From assembly GCA_015178975.1 (NCBI GenBank), contig WHVD01000053.1, positions 248,001 through 312,000 on the forward strand: a stretch of 64,000 bases of DNA, read 5' to 3'. Positions 1 through 12,300 of this stretch are shown one piece after another (the stretch's first letter is position 1; every line of letters begins with the position of its first letter). A program made the position numbers and the translations under genes. The stretch comes from Hysterangium stoloniferum (taxonomy: Eukaryota > Basidiomycota > Agaricomycetes > Hysterangiales > Hysterangiaceae). The notes under the pieces are model-generated. The model saw only the letters and a list, made by a program, of their open reading frames with translations. It made no database searches and had not been told where the DNA came from.

Positions 1-788
1 GAAGAATATTACAGACCCTGCTTCTTTGAGTGATATGAAAGCTTCGAGGAGTCCAGATGAGATATGACAATGGCTGGATGATAAAATAAATGAAGGCTTC
101 GATCCAAAACCAATTCAAGCCATGCTTCGAATGACCAGTGAAGAATTATCCAAGGTGTGCTACTGAGATTCTTATCACTATCAATTATCTAAGTATCAAT
201 TATCTAAGCCTTATATTATTTGTAGATCACAACAGAAGTAAAGGAAATGCCTTTTAGTCTCAAGTTCCCATGTAGAATATACAATTTTTTATTAAATAAT
301 AAAGCTTGATAATTAACTTGATAACTTTTTGACGATGAAAACGAACTTTATTTGACGCTGCGACGAAACAAAACAAATGCGACACGAATATGTATTACAA
401 AGCATGTGGGTGCTGTCGCCTAATCTCGCCTAATGTAACATTCCCACGTCGGAGTGGGTTTATAAGGTCACCCCAATAAGACGAGACACGCCCCGACAAC
501 CAAAAGATGGTGATATAGTCGAGTCACTCCTCAAACAGATCTAGAATACGGCAATCTAGCTCAGATTGGAAACGTAGCCCTCAAGCCCGCATGCGATCCA
601 GACATGTATGAGAATCTCTACCGATCGAGGCTAAGGCTGTTAAAGTGGTGCTTGTAATTAATAATTTGATTGATCTTATTGGTCTCTGTGAAATGAAGTC
701 GGTTAACCAAGTATAAAGGGAGAGTGATCCCACTGCCAGTATTATTGTCAAATTTTACTGTTCTCCTTGACTGTCTGTCATACTCAAG
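1..788. other. Upstream region, no clear gene
   Basis: The first ~150 bases read on the plus strand like a weak coding remnant, but with an in-frame stop and no recognisable family. The rest has no supported gene. Its right end is the promoter region of the membrane-protein gene starting at 789. Confidence 0.4.
709..720 (+). promoter_or_regulatory. Putative TATA box of the membrane-protein gene
   Basis: The sequence AGTATAAAGGG lies about 75 bases before the ATG at 789 and is the only good TATA match close to it. The leader between them is pyrimidine-rich, as is common before fungal start codons. Positional inference only. Confidence 0.4.
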
Positions 789-2176
789 ATGGCAATCATT
801 TCCCCTCCCGACGCAGTATGCATAGCAGAGGCGTTTTTTCCTTCTTTTGAATTTAAAGACAACATGTGTCCTATCACAGACAGTATGGTTACATTTTTAA
901 ACCTCACGTCCCCGAACGGCTCGACCTTGGACCACTACTTTTCAGCCTATTGCGCAGTGAGTCCGCCTGATGATGATGGTTGTCCATATGGATTTTGCCC
1001 GAATACAGATATTGGAGGTACGTTGAAGATTTCGTGACCACCTGAAGTCGAAGAACTGATCGCTAACGCCTCCGAAAGGGCCACTTGTGCGAATATCAGC
1101 CCTATATAACCAACTTTCTGCTTGGTGTGTGCCAGATACTGTAATAAAACCCTTCCTATGCTTACTCTTGACAGCCACGATCATCTTTTCCAGTGATGAC
1201 ATACCGAAGGATGCTATCTGGTCACAAATCTTGACTGCTTATTCCCTACTCATCACCTCCGCCATTTCCATAAGACAAAAACAGCTTACTCGAATTCACG
1301 CGAATATTGCAGTGGCGACCGCCGGCTCACCATCAAGCGCATACATAGTTGCGTATGCCATTCGCTCCATATGGCAAGATAATCATCGTATGAAGACTGT
1401 ATTTGCGAAGGATAACATTTTGCACCGTGTGATAGCCATTGCCCTTTTACCCATCTGGATAGCCCTCGCCGCGTACACCATGTTTCCAAGGCAATCGACT
1501 CATTTTAGCCAAATCTCCTGTGAGGACACTTATCAGCGGAAGGTGTTTAATGGGTTTCTTTTTCTTCCCGTTTTATTGTTCGTCGATTATCAAAAAGCCG
1601 ATGGGTCTACTCGGAGTCGGACCCTTCTTCGGAGCATTCTTTGGGGCCTTCCTGTCGAACTCACAGTTTTATCCTGGATTATCGCCATATGGCTATCTCG
1701 AAGCGATATTTGGAAAGGAGAAAGATACAAGATTCGGTTCCGGGACGTCTGGTAAGTAAAAGAGTTTGCTTTCAGCCTAATTTTCCGCTCATGAGAGCAG
1801 GGACACCGTCACATATAAATACCCCTTCATATTATTCGTATCCGTGGTAGTTCTCCCATCCGTGTATTGGATTGCTCTCATCGAACTCGGTGCTTTGCTC
1901 TCAAATGATGACACATGGGAGCCAACATTTGGCCAGGTGCTCGCGATATTCGTAGCAGTACCCCCAATTATTGAGGTGTTGGGACGTGCTAAACAGTGTA
2001 AGGAGTGGTTCCTCAACTTGACATGGGTTTGTCTCTTGACCGGTCAGTCACAACCGCCACGAGGGCTTTCGACTTCATCGATGGCTCTAATGGATGCACC
2101 AGAACATCAACACCCTCAAAGAATGTCGTATACCGAAGTGCCGCCAGGAGATTCTTCGATGGAAGATCGTGCATAA
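789..2176 (+). CDS. Multi-pass membrane protein, three exons (hypothetical)
   Basis: Exons 789-1017, 1079-1751 and 1801-2176 join in frame to 425 residues; both introns (61 and 49 nt) have GT-AG ends, and the phases match (1, then 2). A short N-terminal stretch with a Cys-rich segment (DDDGCPYGFCPN) is followed by about seven hydrophobic helices: around FLCLLLTATIIF, QILTAYSLLITSAIS, VIAIALLPIWIALAA, FLFLPVLLFV, LPVELTVLSWIIAIW, then FILFVSVVVLPSVYW and VLAIFVAVPPIIEVL. The C-terminal ~50 residues are hydrophilic and Ser/Pro-rich. The layout resembles a family of uncharacterised agaricomycete membrane proteins; no function can be given. It is not interrupted by transposons and looks intact. 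Confidence 0.8.
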
Positions 2177-2971
2177 ATCGGGTTGTTCCAGAACAATCTG
2201 ACATACTAGAAGCTGTAATCAATGACTTATCGCATTGTAGCATTTCAGATTACCTATTAGTTCATAGCTTGATTTTTTGGCTGATTTTTTAATGGAAAAA
2301 AGTGTAATTCTCGTTTAATGCTCACCTTCATGTAATATCATTTGACTCGGTGCAAACTCGGTACAAACTGGTAGGTTATCGTCTGCCATAAGTTTACACG
2401 GTTAACCGATATCTTGGTTTGGAGATGGCTCAGACTATGCAGCAAATGATGAATACAAAGGTTACTGCAGAGTCCGTGGGAAGGTGGAGAATGATGCATC
2501 AGTGAGTAACACAGTTCAAATAGTCCCGAGACAGACCTTTAAGCCTTGAATGAAAAACATGTTGAAGAGTTTGTGCTGGTGATCCGATCAGTCAAGGAAC
2601 AAGTTATTTGTAACATAGTCCAGAAAAACCTCTCAGCGAATCTTTGATGCTGAGAGTAAGTGCTCAGATTATCTCTCTGTTTGTATTACTTATCATGTAT
2701 TACAAAATATAGGGAACCTTTAACGCTGAGACACTGAGTTGCTATTACATGCGCTGGGTTGATTTCTGTAACTTGTGTGTGAGATGTTAACTTTCCAGCG
2801 AAAATATGACCAGACCTATAGAGGACGAGCGCAATACTGTCTGAGTGATATTGTTGGTTATAAATGCATAGGGGGGTCTCATGCATAACTACAGGGTTAT
2901 AAACTCAGAAATGAGAGCAGTAATGAATATGGGGGTCATAATGACCCCAGTCACTATACGACTCCGGCTGC
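2177..2971. other. Intergenic, nothing recognised
   Basis: Short open frames only, none with a recognisable motif or consistent splice pattern. A stretch around 2425-2500 reads like a short degraded coding piece but could not be assigned. Confidence 0.4.
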
Positions 2972-3335
2972 TCATTTTACCCAAAAATCCAACACACCTC
3001 CTCGAGCAAAGGAGTTGTGCGGCATTTCTATCCTGCTAGAAGGCATACTCTCAGGTACTGTACTCCCTATCTTCATCTGTTGAGCATAACGTCCTCTATT
3101 TCCACAGAAGGAACATGTGATCTCAGACACAGGCCATTTACCATTGCTGCCAATGACAAGCGCAGTCTCTGGGTCAGGACGAATTCTGGTGGATGACCTT
3201 TGGCACACCTCCTCATTCGTGAGATGGGTGATGACACTATCGAGAGTCAGTCAGTCAAAAGGGGGGGGAATTGAGTCAAGGGTGACAATGAGGGTGGAGT
3301 AATCTTCTGGGATGTTCCGGTGTGCTTTCAATTCA
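2972..3335 (-). pseudogene. Copia gag remnant
   Basis: On the minus strand the residues DYSTLIVTLDSIPPP, then LTLDSVITHLTNEEVCQR, then SEITCSFCGNRGRYAQQ follow the order of a copia Gag C-terminal part (UBN2-like region, then CCHC knuckle). The knuckle is damaged: CSFC is present but the His and last Cys are replaced. An in-frame stop interrupts the first part. It is isolated, with no pol next to it, so an old fragment. Confidence 0.5.
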
Positions 3336-3339
3336 GGCT

Positions 3340-3660
3340 TCAGTTTGGGTTGGGTGCACACTGTTCAATGAGGCATGGCTAATGGTTTGGTTCAGTTCGG
3401 TGCACGCTGTTCAACGAGGCATGGCTAACAGTTCAGTTCGGTGTGTGACACTTTTCAATGAGGTGTCCATGGGTTCGGGTTCAGGTTCGGTGTGTGACAC
3501 TTTTCAATGAGGCATCCAGGGGTTCGGGTTCGGGTTCAGGTTCAGGTTCGGTGTGTGACACTTTTCAATGAGGCATCCATGGGTTCAGGTTCAGGTTCAG
3601 CATGTGATGCTTTTCAACAAGGCATCCATGGTTCTGATTTGGGTTCGACTTCGTAGCACG
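3340..3660 (+). repeat. Minisatellite, degenerate tandem repeat
   Basis: About seven to eight imperfect copies of a 35-55 bp unit containing TTCGGTGTGTGACACTTTTC, followed by a AATGAGGCATCCATGGGTT segment and a variable run of GGTTCA hexamers. The hexamer run differs in length between copies, as expected from slippage. Confidence 0.75.
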
Positions 3661-3724
3661 AGTGTCGTAATGGATTGGTGTACAATGTCTGTGACAATAA
3701 AGTGAGCAGCTACTCAAAGCTGTG

Positions 3725-4604
3725 TGTGAGGTATCAGCATTATCTCATAATGTTCTCTTAATTTTCTTTGAATTATTTAATATTTTCTCAAATTTTATTG
3801 AATTTTTACTATGTTTATTGTGAAAAATAGGCCTTATTCCTTTTAACTTCGCATAAATAATAGCATATATGGACTCATATTATGCTATTATTACTTAATT
3901 AGCTTATTATGATTTTTAACTAATTATTTATATTTTATTTACTTAGTTATTGCATTTCGGCACCTTGCTGCAGCCTTGTCTGCGCATTTTTGGAGTCACG
4001 TGATGTATTAGATAAGCCTCCGGTGTCAGGATATCACACAAGTCACGGATGTGACTACTCGAGTCATTAATTGATTCCGCCGACTCATTGTTTGCTTCCG
4101 TCCCAGGACCACGGCCTTGAACCTTCATGTTCAAGCCAAGGGTTGGAACCCTTGTCTCAGAGAGGGGAATCATGTGATAAATAAAGGGTAAATAATGAGT
4201 AGAATATGAGGTCATTATGATCTAACTAGTAACCTCATAAACTAAATAATTAGCTAATCATTTAGTTATCAAAATGTATATAAGGAGGGCCAAGTTTCCA
4301 ATAAAATCATCTTATCTCACACACATTTTACTGCACAGCTCAGAAGCTTATCTAATCATCCTAAGGACAATAATAGCCTTAGTCTGATACACTAACTGCA
4401 AGCACCTACACTTGCAGAATCTTGAATCTTTGTCAGCAACTCTTGAACTTAGCTAATCATCTAAGTTCCCCCAGCCTCACAGCTACCCTTTAGGCTTATT
4501 GATTACATAATAAACCTAATATGTATCCTTACTGAAATCCCTGCCAATACTAGATTACTCAAGGCCCAGCCCTAAGTTTATTGAATTAATCAAGTACAAG
4601 CACT
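3725..4604 (+). mobile_element. Gypsy LTR, family A, partial copy 1
   Basis: Starts with TGTGAGGTATCAGC and matches the reversed copy at 34684-37016 and the partial copy at 41913-42462. The promoter side shows TATA (AATGTATATAAGGAGG, about 4265). Compared with the complete nested copy, about 360 bases are missing at its 3' end, where it joins directly to gypsy pol at 4612. Confidence 0.7.
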
Positions 4605-4611
4605 CAGATAA

Positions 4612-5345
4612 TGGTAAAAGTTCCTTGAAACCAGATGCTTTATCCAAAAGACCTGATCATGGGAAAGGAGAGAGGGATAATGAAGATATTACCCTTCTCA
4701 AGCCTTCTTATTTCAGCATCCAAGCTCTTAAGCAGGGTCATGCTGTATTAGTAGGTCAGGAGACAGATCTGCTGAAGAAAATCAGACAGGCCAAGGATAT
4801 GGAAGAAGTTGTAGTCAAAGCAGTAGAAGAACTGAAAAAGTCAGGAAGTAAAAGGATTGAAGGCACAGAGTGGGCAGAGGAACAGGGTCTCATTCTCTTC
4901 AGAGGAAAGTCTATGTGCCAAAGGATATGGCCCTTAGAAGGCAGATTGTTGAACTCATCATGATGCTCATACCAGTGGCCACCCAGGCAGATGGAAAACC
5001 TTAGAATTGGTTTCCAGGAATTACTGGTGGCCAGGAATCTCCAGATTTGTGGCATCTTATACCAAAGGATGTGATAGGTGCAATAGAATTAAGACATATC
5101 CTGCCAGTCCTGTTGGAAAGCTTGTACCAACCCAGATTCCTAAGGACATTTGGGAAATCATCACTGTGGATCTGATTACTCAACTTCCAGAAAGCCAAGG
5201 ATACAATGCCATCATGGTAGTAGTGGATAGACTTAGCAAAATGATTCATGTCATACCCACTACAGACCAGATCACTTCAGAAGGCAACAAGCAAATGAAT
5301 GAATACTTGTCAACGGACAAGTTACCAAATGCAGAACAAGGATGA
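4612..5345 (+). pseudogene. Gypsy pol remnant: RNase H end and integrase N-terminus
   Basis: Reads across two frames. PDALSKRPDHGKGE and VVKAVEELKKSGSKRI are the RNase H-integrase linker of agaricomycete gypsy elements. ELHHDAH, GHPGRWKTLELVSRNYWW and CDRCNR give the HHCC zinc-binding domain. WEIITVDLI starts the integrase core (first catalytic Asp) and VVVDRLSKMIHVIPTT continues it. A frameshift lies near 4915, and the core ends abruptly after TSEG, so the second Asp and Glu of the catalytic triad are missing. Not functional. Confidence 0.85.
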
Positions 5346-7243
5346 GGTTTAGAAGTATGAAACCAGTAATGTTCCATAAATGGAAGTTGGATCAGAAGAT
5401 ATGGATAATTACAGAAGATTGAAGTATCTGGGAATGGGTCATAACAAGTATAAATTCTCCTACTGTATTCTACTCTCCAGTTTGAATATTGATTAAGAAT
5501 CCCCATCTGAATTCTCTTACTCTTATCTTAGAAGCTTGTGTGATAATACTTTCAATACTCTGGAATGTCTGTCTGCCTCACTTACTCTTTAAACTAGCCA
5601 CTGGTCAGATGACAGCTCATTCCCTTTGTAGTGTGTGACTTCTGACACTTATTCAGGCCCATTGTTGTTAAAATCCCATGATTGTTCTCCACTAATATAT
5701 ATTATGTACATGTGGATTTTCAATAAAGTAATGGTTTGTTCCACATCACTCATTCTAGTGTCTGTCTGCACCTGCAGCAAGTACTAGTCTTAACCTTTCA
5801 ACCATTAGCCCTGGCCACCCAGTTTACAGCTGAGTGTTGATTTCTATCTTACTATGTACTTCTTGCTTGTTTCAAAATACCAGAGCACCCAACAGTTTCA
5901 TGCAAGGGCACAACACATATGTTGAAGCCAAGTGGAGCTTGGCTTAGTGATTAGAGTTTCTGGTTAAGTACATATTGACCTTTCACACCCTGTTCTTGCA
6001 TTCTCTCTATTCTGTCCCATACTTCCTGAATTCTGTCCCACAGCTCCAAGACACCTGATGGTTGGGTTTCATAACATCACCAGCCGAAACCTCTGCTACA
6101 AGTTCACCAAAGCAATATCTATCAACAATATTCCAAATGCTGCATGAAAATATCTTCATAATTAGTCTCCTGAAAACCCACACTACACAATCCACTACAT
6201 TGCTGTTGATGACCTCTGCACCATGTGCACACTGAGAGAGTTGGCATGCACCTCATCCACAGAATGCAACCTCCAAAACCACTTTAAAAACATCCACTCC
6301 AAGTTCAATACCAAAACAATTCATTTACAAACATCAGGCCTGGACTGACTCCTCATGTTATGAAGTGTCATTGTACACTGACACCATCAGTAAAGAAGGG
6401 CCCATTGTTAAGACCCGAGACCTAACTTTTGCCCTGATTACATTCCTGTTGATTTTGCCACTTCTCCAAGTCAATGATTGCACCTGTCCCAGAACCCACA
6501 GCTTTGCCTGAAATACTTTTACTTATAATTGTATATCCACTACCTATTTAGTTCAACCCTGTGTACCGTGATGATCAGAACCCCCAGTCATCATCCCGTT
6601 GTTTTCAGTCTTGTAAGCCGTCTGACTACCTAATTATATTGTAATTTGATCCTTTCTGACTCACCCACAACCACGTCCCATTTAAAAACATTGTTCATAC
6701 CTAATATGTCTTGTCTTTGTTCTCATTTAGTCTGCCATTTGTCCACTCAATTCGTAGAACCGTGCCAGCTCTTGGTATAAATACCCCAATGTAACATAGC
6801 TACAAAACTAGGTCAAACAATAGGCTATATGGGTATGTCCACAATCAACAATTATTATTAATTACTTCATAATACTGATTGTTGTCAGTGTTAGCGAAGA
6901 CGCAAATCAGTGGCAAGTCTGACTGTGTGATGACTCGCATCTCAAATTTGGATACAATCGAACCATCTTGACCCATAACAACTTATATCCTATAGCTCAA
7001 ACTATCCAACTTGCTTTGCACGGTATAACACTTCTCAAAACCCGTAACCTTTCATAACCCATATAACCCATACCTTGAGCTGTTCACAGAGGGGTATGGG
7101 TTAAGAGGGGTTCGAGTGTACGAAATATGAAGCGATCAAAGGCGGGTACGCTAATCATATTCACACTGATGTAGCGATGACTTGAAGAGCCCTGTCAGGG
7201 CTTCTAATAAAAGGTTCTCGATCTCTTTTTCCCTTACCAGAAA
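5346..7243. other. Intergenic with old repeat debris
   Basis: No gene seen. Around 5830-5965 there is a reversed fragment related to LTR family D, including the shared LTR box (ATGTTGAAGCCAAGT). From about 6880 onward the sequence is the duplicated promoter region of the secreted-protein paralogs, for example GTTAGCGAAGAC at 6890 and again at 16408. Confidence 0.5.
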
Positions 7244-8275
7244 ATGATTCGTATTTTTACATTCTGTACCACTGTTTTTGAGCTTTTCCTCATTACCAAC
7301 GCTCTCATTGGAAGCACCCCGCGTACTCATCCACCCCTCCTCGAGAAAAGAATTGCAGGTTTGCTGGCTGTTCGTTCCGTGTCCTGCGGTGATGGAGGTA
7401 AGAAACTGGAATCATAAAACTATTTTTCCTTCTCCCTCTTATCTTTCTTTACCCAGCAGTCTGCGCAGACGGGCAGCAATGCGTTCCAGATGGATGCTGT
7501 CTCCTACCCGATGTAGTGTGCAGCATAACTATTTTTGCATAATTGATTTACACAGCATCACAAGTAACCTTTTAGCCCTGCGGAAGGAGGAGGGTGTTGT
7601 TCCTTTGGGTGTGTTTGCTTGTATTTTTTTCCCTTGTCATGTATGACACACCTGTTAGCACGTATTGCGATGATTTCGTTGGCTGTTGCCCGAACGGAGA
7701 AACTTGCACAGGTGGTGGTGGCGGCATCATCACCCTTCCCAATCCAGACGATATCACACCTACCACACCCACGCCAATCACGCCCATGCCTAGCTCCAAC
7801 ACACCTACCTCCACTTTCAACATGCCTACCCCCACTTTCAACACACCTACCCCCACTTTCAACACGCCTACTCCCACTCCCAACACGCCTACCCCCACTC
7901 CCAACACGCTTAAACCAATGTCAACCCGTTCTGCGCCACCCTCGACCCATACCACTCACTTTGGTGGTGTCAACAGCAGTGCAGCCTTGATGGCGGCAGA
8001 GTTGGAGGCACTTCTTTCACCATCAGTTTACCTGCGACTTTCGCCGCGTATGTGTGTTCCCCTGATCGTGGGATACTATTATTGATGTGTGTTGTTTTTT
8101 TAGCCCGTTGAGCTTTGGTGGAAGCATTAGTGGGTTAAACCCAGCTACAACTGCGAACTCCAGTTCAGGTTCAGATGCCGACATAGGAGCTAGGAGTGGG
8201 GGAGTTACTATCGGGGTTTCTGTATGGAAGGTCGCTGTTTTTGCCTTGTTGTCAATGCCGGTGTTCTTCCTCTGA
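7244..8275 (+). CDS. Secreted Cys-rich, probably GPI-anchored protein, paralog 1 (possibly broken)
   Basis: Starts MIRIFTFCTTVFELFLI, a signal peptide, followed by LLEKR, a Kex2 cleavage site. Exon 1 (7244-7397) and exon 2 from 7457 (CADGQQCVPDGCC) match the paralog at 16608. Next comes an exon ending near 7608, then STYCDDFVGCCPNGETC from about 7659, a Thr/Pro repeat region (TPTPTFN, TPTPTPN), and a last exon from about 8106 ending in a hydrophobic tail (VWKVAVFALLSMPVFFL), typical of a GPI signal. Compared with the paralog, one base is missing around exon 3, and the frame shifts between about 7957 and 8003 unless an extra short intron is used there. It may therefore be a decaying copy. Likely cell-wall or plasma-membrane surface protein; function unknown. 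Confidence 0.6.
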
Positions 8276-8724
8276 GGAAATCAAAAGTCTAACATTGATA
8301 TCAAAACCTTCCATTCGTTTTTTCTCGTGTATTTCGCTCATTGTCCACTATGGAGTAATGGCTTCGTATTTTAGTTCTTCTATGTAGTATACAAACCGAA
8401 CAGTGGACTTACTATACTTCTGACACGCCCAATGTTGGCCCCATACTACGAATGTGCACTTGTTTACCTTTCTTCTTCAGTCATTGTACTCACTCTGTGC
8501 GACCGAGGTATGCGATTCTGCCCGGTCCATTATATTTCTATTACTTATCACATGTACTAGTCTTTCTTTAGTTAGACTCTGTCAACATGGACATGCCTTG
8601 CAATCATCGTCATTAATTAATGGCTTTTTGAGCTCGCTGTAGAACACAAAGGGGCACAAAAAAGCCCTGTGTAGATAGAGCTTTCCACATACAGAGTCGA
8701 TCCCAGTGGGTCGGTCAGCAAAGA
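8276..8724. other. Intergenic, nothing recognised
   Basis: 3' flank of the first secreted-protein paralog; the first ~100 bases are still alignable with the flank of the second paralog (TCAAAACCTTCCAT in both). No gene seen. Confidence 0.4.
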
Positions 8725-8971
8725 TCAATTTTGAATTTTAAAGTTGAGTTGAACCCTGGTATTTGATGCGTATTGCGAAATAGGTGCAGTGAGTAGGCTT
8801 ATCCATGCAATGAGCAGCTTTATCCTTGCAGTGAACAGCCTTATCCCTGCAGTGAGTGTCATAAAGATGTGGATCGAGGATAACGAACCAATCAACTCCA
8901 TTTGAGTATTTAATACTATCGAATATAGGTAGGTACGAACGTTGTAGCCATGGAATAAAATGGGATGCTGG

Positions 8972-9332
8972 TGTTGGATAACACCGTAGAAATCCCATCA
9001 CCATATGGGCAAACAATAATACAAAAGGATCGAAACAACAAAGGAACTATGTGTGAAAGCATATCCTATTGTTCTCTTTTTGTTTCATACTTTCCCTTGT
9101 TCTACATCCCTATTGTCCGTCTTACTTATTGTTTACTTCTGGTATATATGTAGTAGCTAGAACGTCTCTATACCTCAGTCCGTTATACACTAATACAAGA
9201 CTGAGGTAAGTCACTTTATTCATACCGTTACTGCAGTATACTTATGTATCATAGATTACTATTAGGTATCTATCATAGTCCGTTATACACTAATACGAGG
9301 CTGAGATTACTATTAGGTCTTACTTTCTAACA
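8972..9332 (+). mobile_element. Copia 5' LTR
   Basis: 361 bp, begins TGTTGG and ends CTAACA. It has a TATA box (GGTATATATG, about 9140) and two copies of a palindromic CAGTCCGTTATACAC module. It differs from the 3' LTR by only about three substitutions and a 2-bp indel, so the insertion is young. TSD GCTGG at 8967-8971. Confidence 0.95.
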
Positions 9333-9346
9333 GGTTATGGGCCTAG
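9333..9346 (+). promoter_or_regulatory. Copia primer binding site
   Basis: GGTTATGGGCC directly after the LTR resembles the binding site for the internal (half-molecule) initiator methionine tRNA fragment used by Drosophila copia-type elements. Identification is from memory of the family. Confidence 0.6.
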
Positions 9347-9378
9347 ATTTTTAAGTGGGACCAATATTATTTTTACCT

Positions 9379-12300
9379 ATGGCCACTCCGACTTCCGCAG
9401 ATGCTCTTGCACCTTCCGTTCCCTTTGTTCGAACGAATATTACCTACACTGGACCCAAACTTGACAAACTAAAATCAAATTACCGTCCTTGGCTTTGTGC
9501 CACAGACCTCTTTATCACCCTCACTGGGCTTTCTGGCTATATTGATGGTACAGTTCCTGAACCCGATAGCACCGAACCTTGTGCCAAGGCCAACTGGCTG
9601 GCAAACAGCTCCTTAGCTGCTGCACTCATTATCTCCACCGTTGAAACATCTGAGCAGGATTATCTTGATCGCAAGTTGGGTGCCAAAGCTTGTTGGGAGA
9701 CTATCCGGCAACGACACCAGAGTGAGGGACCTATTCATCAGGTACAATTACTGCAGGAGGCCCTCACCACTCGCTGTGCCCGATCTACTCCCTTACCCGT
9801 AACTGCCGAGAAAATTTGTTCTCTGATTGATCGAGCTTACGAAATGGGTGATATATCTAAGGATTTATTAAAGTGCATTGCCCTTTTAGGTTCTCTTGGA
9901 AATGATTTTAGCAATGTGCGGTCTATCGTCACTCGAGATATTTCTGCCTCCACCGACTCTACTCCTTTCACTTCCACTCAACTACGTGTCTATTTGGACA
10001 GTGAACAGAATCTTCTTAACTCGGACAAGACGCATCCTACTGACTCTGTTGCCTTGTCCACTCAATCCAAATCAAGTTCTATCATTTGTTCCAATTGCAA
10101 ACGTGCTTACCATGAGTTCGAGTTCTGTATCCATCCTGGTGGAGGAATGGCAGGTAAGACTCTCGATGAATCCAAGCAGGCTTGCCGTCTCGCCCGTGGC
10201 TCCAAGTCAAATAGTTCAAACTTGCCTACCATTAGCCCTGGTTCCAAATTGAGTGGCTCAACTATAACTGCCATTAGTTCTACTCCTGCACCCACTACAC
10301 CGAAGGTTCCCATTAAGTTGCAAGGTGCCAACGGTAAAATCTACATTGTCAACATGGACTCATCGGACTTCTCCTCTTTGGACACCCCTACCGCCAATGT
10401 TGCTTTTTCCTCTAACTCCATCTCATTACCCCCCCCCTCGATATCTTTGTCACCACAAGACACTATTGAGTATGATGGATGGCTTGTCATTGAGGAGGAG
10501 TTAAAAACGAATATCGACTGGTCCAAACATAGCCAATCTACCATGGCAGCTATTAATACAACCGACATCATTCCTGTGTCCTCCCCTACTCGCACACCTA
10601 TCTCCAATGACTCACATCCATTCTGGATGGACAGTGGTGCTTCCATTCATATATCTCCTGACCGAACTGACTTCCTAACCTTGAAAGCTGTTACCCCCCG
10701 CTCTGTTAAAGGCTTGGGTGGCTCCTCTGTATGGGCGATCGGCATTGGGGATATCAAATTACGGATAGGTCGAGGCACACATATACTATTACAAAACGTT
10801 TTATATATTCCAGATGCCACCGTACGATTAATTTCAATCCACTGCCTCACAAAAGACTCAAATGTCATTGCACATTTTGATGACACCTCCTGCTGGCTTA
10901 GCACAAAGTCATCTGGAACAATTATAGCTTGAGGGAACTTACTTCCACAAAAACACCTTTATTCTCTGAACCTTTACTCAGCCCAAACTGAACACACTCT
11001 CATTGCTCATCGCGCACCCACCATCAAATCGTGGCACCGTCGACTTGGTCATGCAAACTATCAAGCTATTCATGATATGTTCCACTCTGGCCTCATCCAA
11101 GGTACGACAGTCCCCAACCCCTCCATCACTCCCACTAAATGTGACACCTGTATTCTTGGTAAACAGACTAAGACATCTATTCCAAAAACACGTGAAGAGG
11201 GGCAAGGGCATAGAGCGACAAGGCGATTAGAGAAAGTATGGATAGATTTGTCTGGACCTAGTCCTGTCACCTCACGAACTGGAAATAACTACGTCATGAA
11301 TATTGTAGACGACTATTCAAGTTACTGTTGGACAATCTTACTAAAACTTAAAAGTGATGCTTTCTCGCAACTTCAAATTTGGGAACGTGCACGGGAAGTT
11401 GAAACGGGGTTAAAGGTTGGAATTTACCGGACAGACAATGGAGAACTTAAAAGCCATGAAATGGTTCGTTGGTTAGCCTTTAGAGGGACTGATCATCAAT
11501 TCACAGCTCCATACACATCAGCACACATTGGACGCATTGAACGATTGCACTGCACCTTAATGGGCAAGGCTAGAACTATGCGCATTTATGCCGGACTACC
11601 TACATATTTGTGGGACAAATTTTACCTCACCGCAGCCCATTTGCATGTCAAAACAACTACCAAATCCCTGATAGGCAAAACACCCTGGGAATCATGGTAT
11701 GGCAGAAAACCAGACTATTCTTACATGCGGGAGATCGGGTGCCGTGCATTCGTCTTAATTCAAAACAGGGTTAACCCAAAGATTTATGAGTGATCCATTG
11801 AGTGCATTTTAATTGGATACGATGACAAATCTAAGACATACAGGTGCTACGACCCAAAGACACGACTAATCTACAGTTCCTATCATGTTCGATTTCTCAA
11901 AAGTCATGATGGTCACCCATGCCCTACCACGAATGGGTCTATCACCTCCCATAGTACGAATTTAGAATCGGATCTGATCCCTCCTTCTCAGGATCACTAC
12001 TCTACCAGCATACCTCTCGAACTTCCTGATCCGAATCCTACCTTACCAATACAAGAAATTCCTCCCATTCAGGAGATTGGCGAATCATCAGATCTACCCC
12101 TTCGATGTTCCAATAGGACCACAGCTGGCCAACCTACTTCAACTGCTCGACTCGATCGTGCCATTCAGGAATCCAAAGATAGTGCTGAGTGTTTACGATT
12201 ACAACGACAGGAACACTTGACTGCCATCAACAAATTACACACTACTGCTCCTGTATCGACACCACCTGTTGACAATGATGAGTTACAGCGTGTTTTGTTA

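Noticed and set aside
3943-4215. A 90-residue minus-strand frame (MTSYSTHYLPF) recurring at 35718 and 42132, as a conserved gene
   Set aside because: All three copies lie inside family-A LTRs, so similarity is explained by repeat homology; changes are not codon-biased as far as can be seen by eye.
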